Assembly (NCBI GenBank): GCA_003246365.1
Contig: QKAN01000216.1
Coordinates: 1-64,000 of the forward strand
From: Clostridia bacterium
Lineage (GTDB): Bacteria; Bacillota; Clostridia; Christensenellales; CAG-138
Reading direction: 5' to 3'
Length of the DNA stretch: 64,000 bases
A program made the position numbers and the translations under genes. The notes under the pieces were generated by a model, which worked only from the letters and a program-made list of their open reading frames with translations, was not told the origin of the DNA and did not search any database. Below are positions 1-8,528 of this stretch, piece by piece. Position 1 is the stretch's first letter, and each line of letters opens with the position of its first letter.

Positions 1-89
1 AAGAAAAGAAAGAATCTCTTTCTCCCTCGAATTGACATTTCGGGGCAGTTACCCGATAATGTATGAAGTAAATTTGGAGGCACACGGTA

Positions 90-1757
90 ATGGAAGAAGT
101 AAAACACTCGAAGAATTTCATCGAGGAGTTCATCGAAGAGGACATGCGCACAAAAGAGCCGCGCGTGCAGACCCGGTTTCCGCCCGAACCAAACGGTTAT
201 TTGCACATTGGTCACGCAAAAGCGCTCGCCATTGATTTCGGCATGGCCGAACAGTATGGCGGCATCTGCAACCTTCGCTATGACGACACGAACCCGTCTA
301 AAGAAGACGTGGAATATGTCGATGCGATTCAGGCAGATATCCAGTGGCTCGGGTTCCAGTGGAACGAAATTCTCTTCGGTTCTTCCTATTTTGACCAGTG
401 CTACGACCTCGCGGTCAAACTCATCAAAAAAGGCGTCGCGTATGTCGACGAGCTGACGAAAGAGGATATGCGCGCCTACCGCGGTACGCTGACGCAGCCG
501 GGCAAAAACAGCCCATACCGCGACCGTCCGGCGGAGGAAAGTCTCGATTTGTTTGCGCGTATGCGCGCGGGCGAGTTTGAAGACGGGGCGAAGACCCTGC
601 GCGCCAAAATCGACATGGCGTCCCCGAACATCAACATGCGCGACCCCGCGCTGTATCGCATCAAGCATGTGCGCCATCATCAGACGGGCGACAAATGGTG
701 CATCTATCCCATGTACGATTTTGCGCATCCGATTCAGGACGCCATCGAGGGCGTAACGCACTCGCTCTGCTCGCTGGAATACGAGGCGCACCGCCCGCTG
801 TACAACTGGGTGGTCGATCAGTGCGAATTTGATCCCAAACCGCGGCAGATCGAGTTTGCGCGGCTGAATATTACGGATACCATTATGAGCAAGCGTTATC
901 TGCGCAGGCTTGTGGAAGAAGGATATGTTTCCGGCTGGGACGATCCGCGTATGCCGACGCTCTGCGGCATGCGCAGGCGCGGTTTTACGGCGGCCGCAAT
1001 TCGCGATTTTCTGGAGCGCGTCGGCGTAGCAAAAGCGGATTCCGTTGTGGACTTTGCAATGCTGGAACACTGCGTACGCGAAGACCTCAACGAAAATGCT
1101 GCGAGGCGCATGGCGGTGCTCGATCCCGTTCTGGTGGAAATCGACAACTGGGACGAGGGAAAATACGAGGATGTTACGCTGGAAAACCACCCGAACCATC
1201 CCGAACTCGGTTCGCGCACGGTGCGTTTCGGCAAGCGCGCGTATATCGAACGGGACGACTTTGCGGAGGTTCCGCCGAGCAAGTTTTTCCGCCTCAAGCC
1301 GGACGGCGAAGTCCGCCTCAAAGGCGCGTATATCATTAAATGCGTCGGTCTGGAGAAAAACGAAGACGGCACGGTAACCAAGATTCACTGCACCTATGAC
1401 CCCGCAAGCCACAGCGGCGAAGACGCGCGCAAGGTGAAGGGTACGCTGCATTGGCTCAATGTGGACGACGCGGTTGCGGCGGAGTTCCGGCTGTATGACA
1501 CGCTGATGAAGAGCGAGAGCGCGGAGCAGGACGAAGAGGAAGAGGAAACCGCGGTCGAAAAAGACTTTGTCGACCGGCTCAATCCCGATTCGCTCACGAC
1601 GATGAAAGGGGTTGTCGAACCCGCGCTGGACGGCGTTCCGGAGGGCGAGCGGTATCAGTTTATGCGCGAAGGATACTTCTGCGCGGATCGCGACGGAAAG
1701 CCCGGCGCGCCGGTATTCAACCGCACGGTTGGTTTAAAAGACAGCTACAAAGCATAA
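90..1757 (+). CDS. glnS: Glutaminyl-tRNA synthetase
   Basis: 555 aa ORF; class I aaRS motif 'RFPPEPNGYLHIGHAKA' and 'MSKRYL' (KMSKS-like); GlnRS-type C-terminal domain. Confidence 0.95.
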   Translation: MEEVKHSKNFIEEFIEEDMRTKEPRVQTRFPPEPNGYLHIGHAKALAIDFGMAEQYGGICNLRYDDTNPSKEDVEYVDAIQADIQWLGFQWNEILFGSSYFDQCYDLAVKLIKKGVAYVDELTKEDMRAYRGTLTQPGKNSPYRDRPAEESLDLFARMRAGEFEDGAKTLRAKIDMASPNINMRDPALYRIKHVRHHQTGDKWCIYPMYDFAHPIQDAIEGVTHSLCSLEYEAHRPLYNWVVDQCEFDPKPRQIEFARLNITDTIMSKRYLRRLVEEGYVSGWDDPRMPTLCGMRRRGFTAAAIRDFLERVGVAKADSVVDFAMLEHCVREDLNENAARRMAVLDPVLVEIDNWDEGKYEDVTLENHPNHPELGSRTVRFGKRAYIERDDFAEVPPSKFFRLKPDGEVRLKGAYIIKCVGLEKNEDGTVTKIHCTYDPASHSGEDARKVKGTLHWLNVDDAVAAEFRLYDTLMKSESAEQDEEEEETAVEKDFVDRLNPDSLTTMKGVVEPALDGVPEGERYQFMREGYFCADRDGKPGAPVFNRTVGLKDSYKA

Positions 1758-1782
1758 TTCTTTTCTTTGTAAAGAAAAGAAT
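1757..1782. repeat. 26-bp perfect palindrome ATTCTTTTCTTT-GT-AAAGAAAAGAAT
   Basis: Arms are exact reverse complements; near-identical palindrome at 3376-3401. Confidence 0.8.
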
Positions 1783-1842
1783 CAAAAGAAACTTTTTACG
1801 CATCCGCTTCCCGAAAGGAAAACGGATAAAGGAGCGAAATTC

Positions 1843-3279
1843 ATGGTTCGAACCCGGTTTGCCCCGTCGCCGACGGGCTTTATGCACCTCGGTAACCTGC
1901 GCAGCGCGCTGTATACTTATCTATATGCCAAAAAGCACAACGGCAAGTTCATCCTCCGCATCGAGGACACCGACCAGAGCCGCTATGTTGAAGGCGCGGT
2001 AGATGTTATCTACAACACCCTCCGCGATATCGGCATGCTCTGGGACGAAGGCCCCGATGTCGGCGGCGATTACGGCCCCTATGTGCAGAGTGAGCGCAAG
2101 AATATGTACAGGCCATACGCCGAACAGCTCGTCAAGAGCGGCAAGGCGTATTACTGCTTCTGCACAAACGAAGAGCTTGACGCGCGGCGCGAGGAAGCCT
2201 CCGCAAAGGGCGAGGTCTGGAAATATGACAAGCATTGCCTGCATCTTTCGCCGGAGGAAGTGCAAAAGCGCATTGCGGCGGGAGAACCGCACGTAATCCG
2301 CCAGAATGTGCCGCTGACCGGCGAGGCCTCGTTTGACGACGTACTCTACGGACACATCGCCGTGGACTGCGCGGAGCTCGACGACATGGTGCTCATCAAA
2401 GCGGACGGCATGCCGACGTATAATTTTGCCAACGTAATCGACGACCATACCATGGCGATTACGCACGTAATGCGCGGCAACGAATACCTTGCGAGCACGC
2501 CGAAATACAACCTGCTCTATGAGGCGTTCGGCTGGGAAAAACCGGTCTATATCCATATGACGCCGATCATGCGCGACGCGAACCATAAACTCAGCAAGCG
2601 CGACGGCGACGCGTATTACGAAGATTATCTGAAAAAAGGCTATCTCAAGGAAGCGATCATTAACTATGTCGCGCTCTTGGGTTGGAACCCCGGCGACGAG
2701 CGGGAGTTTTTCACGCTAGACGAGCTGAAAGAAGCGTTTGACGTAACCGGCATGTCCAAATCCCCCGCAATTTTCGACGTGAACAAGCTCACCTGGATGA
2801 ACGCGGAATATGTCCGCCGGCTCACGCCGGAGGAATTTACGCGCCATGCCATGCCGTATTACGAGCAGGCGGGCGTTGGACAGATGGATAAAGACATTCT
2901 CTGCCGCATTTTGCAGCCGCGCACGGAGATTTTTACCCAGATCCCCGAAGTGGTGGATTTTCTCGTCACGCTACCGGAATACGACGCGGAACTCTTTACC
3001 AACAAAAAGAGCAAGACGGATTCTGTTGTTTCCGCAGAGGTGCTGGATTTCGTCATCCCCGCGCTGGAAGCGCTGCCCGAATGGACGGAGAGCGCGCTGC
3101 ATGAAACGCTGCTCGGCATGGCGGAGGCGCGCGGCATGAAAAACGGAACGTTGCTCTGGCCGGTGCGCATTTCGCTGGCGGGTAAGATGGTTACCCCTGG
3201 CGGCGCAATCGAGATTGCATCCCTTCTTGGCAGAGAAGAGTCTCTCAGAAGATTGAAGTTTGGCAGAAGCAAACTATAA
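1843..3279 (+). CDS. gltX: Glutamyl-tRNA synthetase
   Basis: 478 aa; 'RFAPSPTGFMHLGNLRSALYTYLYAKK' HIGH-type motif, 'KLSKRDGD' KMSKS-type motif. Confidence 0.95.
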   Translation: MVRTRFAPSPTGFMHLGNLRSALYTYLYAKKHNGKFILRIEDTDQSRYVEGAVDVIYNTLRDIGMLWDEGPDVGGDYGPYVQSERKNMYRPYAEQLVKSGKAYYCFCTNEELDARREEASAKGEVWKYDKHCLHLSPEEVQKRIAAGEPHVIRQNVPLTGEASFDDVLYGHIAVDCAELDDMVLIKADGMPTYNFANVIDDHTMAITHVMRGNEYLASTPKYNLLYEAFGWEKPVYIHMTPIMRDANHKLSKRDGDAYYEDYLKKGYLKEAIINYVALLGWNPGDEREFFTLDELKEAFDVTGMSKSPAIFDVNKLTWMNAEYVRRLTPEEFTRHAMPYYEQAGVGQMDKDILCRILQPRTEIFTQIPEVVDFLVTLPEYDAELFTNKKSKTDSVVSAEVLDFVIPALEALPEWTESALHETLLGMAEARGMKNGTLLWPVRISLAGKMVTPGGAIEIASLLGREESLRRLKFGRSKL

Positions 3280-3375
3280 CTTTCCTTCTTCTGCAAAGAA
3301 ACAACAAAGAGATCATAGCGAAAATACTTTTGTTTTATTTTTCTTTTAAGAAAAGTAAAGAGCAAATTTCTTTTA

Positions 3376-3401
3376 TTTCTTTTCTTTCGAAAGAAAAGAA
3401 A
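3376..3401. repeat. 26-bp perfect palindrome TTTCTTTTCTTTC-GAAAGAAAAGAAA
   Basis: Exact inverted repeat immediately upstream of the ychF RBS. Confidence 0.8.
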
Positions 3402-3418
3402 AAGGAGGTACCCTTTTT

Positions 3419-4510
3419 ATGAAACTTGGAGTGATCGGCCTGCCGAATATCGGCAAGAGCACGCTCTTTAACGCAATTACGCAGGCGGGCGCACAGGCCG
3501 CCAACTATCCGTTTTGCACCATCGAACCCAATGTCGGCGTGGTTGCCGTGCCGGACGAACGCTTAGACGTGCTGGCAAAGATGTACAACCCCGAAAAATA
3601 CACGCCGACCACGATCGAGTTTGTCGATATCGCCGGTCTTGTCCGCGGTGCGAGCCGTGGCGAAGGCCTCGGCAACAAGTTCCTTTCGCATATTCGCGAG
3701 GTGGACGCGGTGGTGCACGTTGTTCGCTGTTTTGAGGACGAGAACGTCGTGCACGTGGATGGAAGCGTCGATCCCGCGCGGGATGTGGAAACCATTTCGC
3801 TGGAGCTGATTTTCGCGGACATGGAAACGGTTGAAAAACGCCTCGACCGCGCGCGCAAACTGCTTAAAGCGGGCGACAAAAAGACGATTTCGGAAGTGGC
3901 GCTGCTCGAACGCCTGCAGCCTGCGCTGGAGAGCGGAAAACCCGCGCGCAGCCTCGACCTGACGGACGAGGAAGCGGAGCTCATGCGCGGTTTCTTTCTG
4001 CTGACCAGCAAGCCCATCATCTACGTCGCCAACGTCAGCGAGGATGATGTCGGGCAGGAGCCGAACGAACACGTGAAGGCGCTGTATGAAATAGCGAAGA
4101 GCGAAAAAGCCGAAGCGCTGACCATATGCTGCAAACTGGAAGAAGAGATTGCGGAACTCGACCCGGCTGAAAAGGACGCGTTTCTCGCGGAGCTCGGCAT
4201 TAAAGAATCCGGCCTCGACCAGCTCGTCAAAGCCTGCTATCGTTTGCTGGGTCTGATCAGCTATCTCACCGCAGGGCCGAAAGAGGTGCGCGCCTGGACC
4301 ATCGTGCGCGGCACCAAAGCGCCGCAGGCGGCGGGCAAAATACACACCGATTTCGAGCGCGGCTTTATCCGCGCGGAGATCGTGCCGTTTACTACGCTGG
4401 AGGAGCTCGGCTCCATGGCAGCCTGCAAGGAAAAGGGCCTTATCCGCAGTGAGGGCAAGGACTATGTGATGCAGGATGGCGACGTGACGTTGTTCCGAAT
4501 CAACGTGTAA
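3419..4510 (+). CDS. ychF: Redox-regulated ATPase/GTPase YchF (Obg family)
   Basis: 'GVIGLPNIGKSTLFNAIT' P-loop, 'DIAGLVRGASRGEGLGNKFL', C-terminal TGS domain. Confidence 0.95.
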   Translation: MKLGVIGLPNIGKSTLFNAITQAGAQAANYPFCTIEPNVGVVAVPDERLDVLAKMYNPEKYTPTTIEFVDIAGLVRGASRGEGLGNKFLSHIREVDAVVHVVRCFEDENVVHVDGSVDPARDVETISLELIFADMETVEKRLDRARKLLKAGDKKTISEVALLERLQPALESGKPARSLDLTDEEAELMRGFFLLTSKPIIYVANVSEDDVGQEPNEHVKALYEIAKSEKAEALTICCKLEEEIAELDPAEKDAFLAELGIKESGLDQLVKACYRLLGLISYLTAGPKEVRAWTIVRGTKAPQAAGKIHTDFERGFIRAEIVPFTTLEELGSMAACKEKGLIRSEGKDYVMQDGDVTLFRINV

Positions 4511-4553
4511 ATTGCGTAAATAAATCAAAAGCAAACCTCATAACGAAACCAGC

Positions 4554-4583
4554 CAGCCGCGCGAACACTCGCGCGGCTGTTTT
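4554..4583 (+). terminator. Intrinsic terminator after ychF
   Basis: CAGCCGCGCGA-ACAC-TCGCGCGGCTG followed by TTTT. Confidence 0.75.
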
Positions 4584-4725
4584 GTATCGTTTTGCAAGCG
4601 GGTATGCCGTATTTGCATAGGTCAAAAACACGCAGAATGATTGACAAAATACAGTATCAGTAATAAAATATCGATAATAAATAATCGAAATGATGAACTG
4701 GCAAAATCATGTGGAGGATGAACGA

Positions 4726-4983
4726 ATGAATCTGACGGTTTGCATCGGAAGTTCCTGCCATTTAAAAGGCTCGCGGATCGTGGTGGAACGGCTGGAAAAT
4801 CTCATTCAAACGCATGGTTTAAAGGACAAAATCGACCTGCGCGGGTCGTTCTGTACCGGAAACTGCCAAACCGGCGTCAGCGCTACGCTTGACGGAGTAT
4901 ATTACTCCCTTACACCGGAAAATACAGAACGGTTCTTCATTGAAAAACTGCTGCCGCGCGTCGCCGAAAAAACCGGCGAGTAA
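4726..4983 (+). CDS. Thioredoxin-like [2Fe-2S] ferredoxin domain protein
   Basis: 'CIGSSCHLKGS...SFCTGNCQTGV' (C-x4-C ... C-x3-C); paralog of 12110-12373. Confidence 0.75.
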   Translation: MNLTVCIGSSCHLKGSRIVVERLENLIQTHGLKDKIDLRGSFCTGNCQTGVSATLDGVYYSLTPENTERFFIEKLLPRVAEKTGE

Positions 4984-5030
4984 CGCGTTGAAATCATAAC
5001 TGCGATATCGAATCAAAAGAAGGAATACGA

Positions 5031-6710
5031 ATGTCGGAAGTTCTGAAACTGAAAAAATCCAATTGTAAAAATTGCTACAAATGCATTCGCCACTGTCCGG
5101 TGAAGTCGATTCGCTTTTCGGCGAACCAGGCGCATATCGTTGGGGAGGAATGCATCCTGTGCGGACAGTGTTTTGTCGTCTGCCCGCAAAACGCAAAAGA
5201 GATTGCCGACGGAACGGAACTGGTCCGCGTTTTGCTCGACGGAAAAGCGCCGGTGGTTGCGAGCCTTGCGCCGTCCTTTGCGGCATATTTTGAAGGAGTC
5301 GGATTTTCCGCACTGCAGGACGCGCTCAAGCGCCTCGGCTTTTCCGCCGCGGAGGAAACCGCGATCGGCGCGACGTTGGTGAAGCGCGAATATGAAAAAC
5401 AAATTGCTGCTGAAACGCAGGATGTGATCATCACCTCCTGCTGCCATTCGGTAAACCTGCTGATTCGAAAATATTATCCGGAACTGATCCGGTTTCTTTC
5501 GCCGGTGGTTTCCCCGATGATTGCGCACAGCACGGATATCAAGCGCAGAATTCCGGACGCGAAAACCGTATTCATCGGGCCGTGTCTTTCCAAAAAAGAC
5601 GAGGCGGAAAACAGCCCTGTGGACGCGGTTCTGACGTTTGAGGAACTCTCAAACATGTTTACCGCTGCAGGAATTGAGCCGGAGCGGAAGATGGATCATG
5701 CGGACGAGAGCCGCGCGCGTCTGTTTCCGACCGTCGGCGGCATTCTCAAAACAATGGATATTCCAGATGTTGGATATACTTGCCTGACGGTGGACGGCAC
5801 CGAAAACTGCAAAGCCGCGCTGGAGGATATTGCCGCCGGCAACTTGCACCGTTGCTTCATCGAGATGAGCGCCTGCGCGGGCAGCTGCATCGGCGGGCCT
5901 GTCATGGAAAAATACAAAAACTCACCCGTGCGGCATTATCAGGCGGTTACCACGTTTGCCGGAAAGCGGGACTTTGCGGTTGCCGCCGCGCCGGAAGACA
6001 CGCTGAAAAAACACCATGCTTATATCGGTGTTGCCAACGCGAATCCTTCGGAAGAGGAGATACAAGAAATTCTCGCAAAAACCGGAAAAACGAAACCGGA
6101 AGATGAACTCAACTGCGGCAGCTGCGGCTACAACACCTGCCGCGAAAAGGCGATTGCGGTCTACCGCGGAAAAGCGGATATCAGCATGTGTCTGCCGTAT
6201 CTGATGGACAGCACGGAGCGTTTTTCCAACAACATTTTAAGCCACACGCCGAACGGAATCCTCGTTGTCAACGAAAACCTCGAAGTGCAGCAGGTGAACA
6301 CGGCCGCGATGCGGATGCTGAACATCGCGCGCGAGGCGGATGTGCTGGGCGAGCCGCTGGTGCGGATTCTGGACCCGCTGCCGTTTCTCGCCGTGCTGGA
6401 AGAGGGGCGCGTTGTCCGCGAGCAGCGCGCGTATTATGCGGAATATGAAAAATACCTCGAACTCTCCCTTGTTTACGATAAAACAACGCATATTCTCATC
6501 GCGATTTTGCGCGACGTCTCCACGGAGGAGGAAGAGCGGCTGAAGAAGGAAAAAATCGGCCGCGAAACAGTTGAAATTGCCGACCGCGTGGTCGAAAAGC
6601 AGATGCGCATCGTGCAGGAGATCGCCTCCCTGCTCGGTGAAACCACGGCGGAAACCAAAATAGCGCTGACCAAACTGAAGGAATCGATCACGAATGAGGA
6701 AGACCAATAA
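5031..6710 (+). CDS. Sensory-type [FeFe]-hydrogenase-like protein (2x[4Fe-4S], H-cluster-like domain, extra Fe-S domain, PAS)
   Basis: Ferredoxin CxxCxxCxxxC motifs at N-terminus; degenerate H-cluster motifs 'TSCCHSV', 'GPCLSKKDE', 'EMSACAGSCIGGP'; 'CGSCGYNTCREKA' Fe-S motif; C-terminal PAS-like region 'HTPNGILVVNENLEVQQVN'. Confidence 0.8.
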   Translation: MSEVLKLKKSNCKNCYKCIRHCPVKSIRFSANQAHIVGEECILCGQCFVVCPQNAKEIADGTELVRVLLDGKAPVVASLAPSFAAYFEGVGFSALQDALKRLGFSAAEETAIGATLVKREYEKQIAAETQDVIITSCCHSVNLLIRKYYPELIRFLSPVVSPMIAHSTDIKRRIPDAKTVFIGPCLSKKDEAENSPVDAVLTFEELSNMFTAAGIEPERKMDHADESRARLFPTVGGILKTMDIPDVGYTCLTVDGTENCKAALEDIAAGNLHRCFIEMSACAGSCIGGPVMEKYKNSPVRHYQAVTTFAGKRDFAVAAAPEDTLKKHHAYIGVANANPSEEEIQEILAKTGKTKPEDELNCGSCGYNTCREKAIAVYRGKADISMCLPYLMDSTERFSNNILSHTPNGILVVNENLEVQQVNTAAMRMLNIAREADVLGEPLVRILDPLPFLAVLEEGRVVREQRAYYAEYEKYLELSLVYDKTTHILIAILRDVSTEEEERLKKEKIGRETVEIADRVVEKQMRIVQEIASLLGETTAETKIALTKLKESITNEEDQ

Positions 6711-7875
6711 TCTCTGCGCCGACATCGGGTATATCAGCCTGAACCACGCGGGCGAACAGCTCTGCGGGGATCATGTTGAAGTTGCCGGACAGGACGAATC
6801 TTCGACGGTGATCGTGCTTGCGGACGGCCTCGGTAGCGGGGTAAAAGCGAATATCCTCTCGACGCTGACCGCAAGAATTCTTTCCACAATGCTGGCCGCG
6901 GGGTTAAAGATTGAGGACTGTGTGGAAACCGTTGCGGCGACGCTGCCGGTCTGCGCAATTCGCGGCATCGCGTATTCCACGTTTACGATACTGCGCCTCG
7001 TCAACAACGAGCGCGCGGAGATCATTCAATATGACAATCCGTCCGTCATTCTCCTGCGGGATGGAAAAAACGTGGAACTGCCTGCCATCATGCAGGACAT
7101 CGGCGGCAAACGGATTTTCCGTTCGGACGTGATGCTGAAGGAAAACGACGTATTCATCGCCATGAGCGACGGTGTAGAGCACGCGGGCGTCGGCGGAGTA
7201 TATAACTTCGGCTGGCGGCGTGAGGACATCGTACGGTATATGGAAACCCTCTGGCATGTCGGTTTTACCGCAAAAACGCTCGCGACAATCCTTCTGGAAG
7301 AGACGAACCGGCTCTACGAAGGGAATCCCGGAGACGATGCAACGGTTTGCGTCGTGCGCATCCGCCCAAGGGTGCCGATGAACCTGCTGTGCGGTCCGCC
7401 GTCCAGTCGGGACGACAACAACAAGATGATGTCGCTCTTTTTCGGCAAAGAGGGAAAGCATATCGTCTGCGGGGGCACGACTTCGTCCATCGCCGCGCAA
7501 TATCTCAAGCAGCCGCTGATTGCGGATCTGGATTTTCCCGACCCGGACATTCCGCCGACGGCGACCGTAGCGGGGGTGGACCTCGTGACCGAGGGCGTGA
7601 TTACGATTAACCGCGTTTTGGAGTATGCAAAGAACTATCTGGAAGACAACAGCGATTATGAACGCTGGAGTCAGGGACGGGACGGTGCATCCCGTATTGC
7701 GCGGCTGTTGTTTGAGGAAGCGACGGATATCAACTTTTTTGTCGGCTGCGCGGTGAACCCGGCGCACCAGAACCCCGAACTGCCGATCAACTTTAACCTG
7801 AAAATGCAGCTGGTGGAGCAGCTTTCGGACTGCCTGACGAAGATGGGCAAGCGCATCAAAACGAGTTTTTTTTAA
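6694..7875 (+). CDS. SpoIIE/PP2C-family serine phosphatase
   Basis: 'VIVLADGLGSGVKANILS', 'AMSDGVEHAG', 'DDATVCVVRI' PP2C-type metal motifs; overlaps upstream hydrogenase ORF by 17 nt. Confidence 0.8.
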   Translation: MRKTNNLCADIGYISLNHAGEQLCGDHVEVAGQDESSTVIVLADGLGSGVKANILSTLTARILSTMLAAGLKIEDCVETVAATLPVCAIRGIAYSTFTILRLVNNERAEIIQYDNPSVILLRDGKNVELPAIMQDIGGKRIFRSDVMLKENDVFIAMSDGVEHAGVGGVYNFGWRREDIVRYMETLWHVGFTAKTLATILLEETNRLYEGNPGDDATVCVVRIRPRVPMNLLCGPPSSRDDNNKMMSLFFGKEGKHIVCGGTTSSIAAQYLKQPLIADLDFPDPDIPPTATVAGVDLVTEGVITINRVLEYAKNYLEDNSDYERWSQGRDGASRIARLLFEEATDINFFVGCAVNPAHQNPELPINFNLKMQLVEQLSDCLTKMGKRIKTSFF

Positions 7876-8012
7876 AAGCCGATCGATGAAGATGAACGAG
7901 CGCATCACGACAAACTTACGAATACATGATTACCTGTGCGGCAGACCCGCCGGACAATCAGAATAAAAATTTGAAACGGTTTAACAAAACACGACGGAGG
8001 AACAACACACAC

Positions 8013-8528
8013 ATGCAGCCAATATTTGACTACAGCGCGGTGAACGAAATTCTGCTGACAAACGGCAGGAAAGAGTCCGCGATCATCGCCATCCTGCAGG
8101 ACGTGCAGGAGCGGTACCGCTATCTGCCGCGCGAGGTGTTTCCCTATCTTTCCCGGGAACTCGGCGTCAGCGAAGCGAAGATTTTTTCGGTCGCAACGTT
8201 TTACGAGAATTTTTCTTTGGAGGCAAAAGGCCGGTTTGTCATTCGCGTTTGCGACGGAACCGCCTGCCATGTACGGAAATCCATACCGATTCTGGAACGC
8301 CTGAGAAAAGAGCTTGGCCTTTCGGAATCGAAAAAAACCACGGACGATCTCGGCTTTACGGTGGAAACCGTTTCCTGTCTCGGCGCGTGCGGCCTTGCGC
8401 CTGTTATAACGGTCAACGATCAGGTGCATCCGGCGATGACGCCGGAAAAGGCGAGCGAATTGGTTGCCGCCCTGCGCGAAGAACTCGCTCTGGAACGCGC
8501 GGAGGAACACGCGGAGGCGAACGTATGA
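8013..8528 (+). CDS. NADH-dependent hydrogenase/NADH dehydrogenase subunit E ([2Fe-2S], NuoE/HydC-like)
   Basis: 'VCDGTACHVRKS...CLGACGLAPVITVND' NuoE-type cluster motif. Confidence 0.9.
   Translation: MQPIFDYSAVNEILLTNGRKESAIIAILQDVQERYRYLPREVFPYLSRELGVSEAKIFSVATFYENFSLEAKGRFVIRVCDGTACHVRKSIPILERLRKELGLSESKKTTDDLGFTVETVSCLGACGLAPVITVNDQVHPAMTPEKASELVAALREELALERAEEHAEANV

Noticed and set aside
896-1381. Long antisense ORFs opposite glnS, gltX, ychF, hydA, hcp, adhE and others in the ORF track
   Set aside because: Shadow ORFs opposite strongly conserved genes in a GC-rich sequence; Arg/Ser/Pro-rich translations with no recognisable domain.
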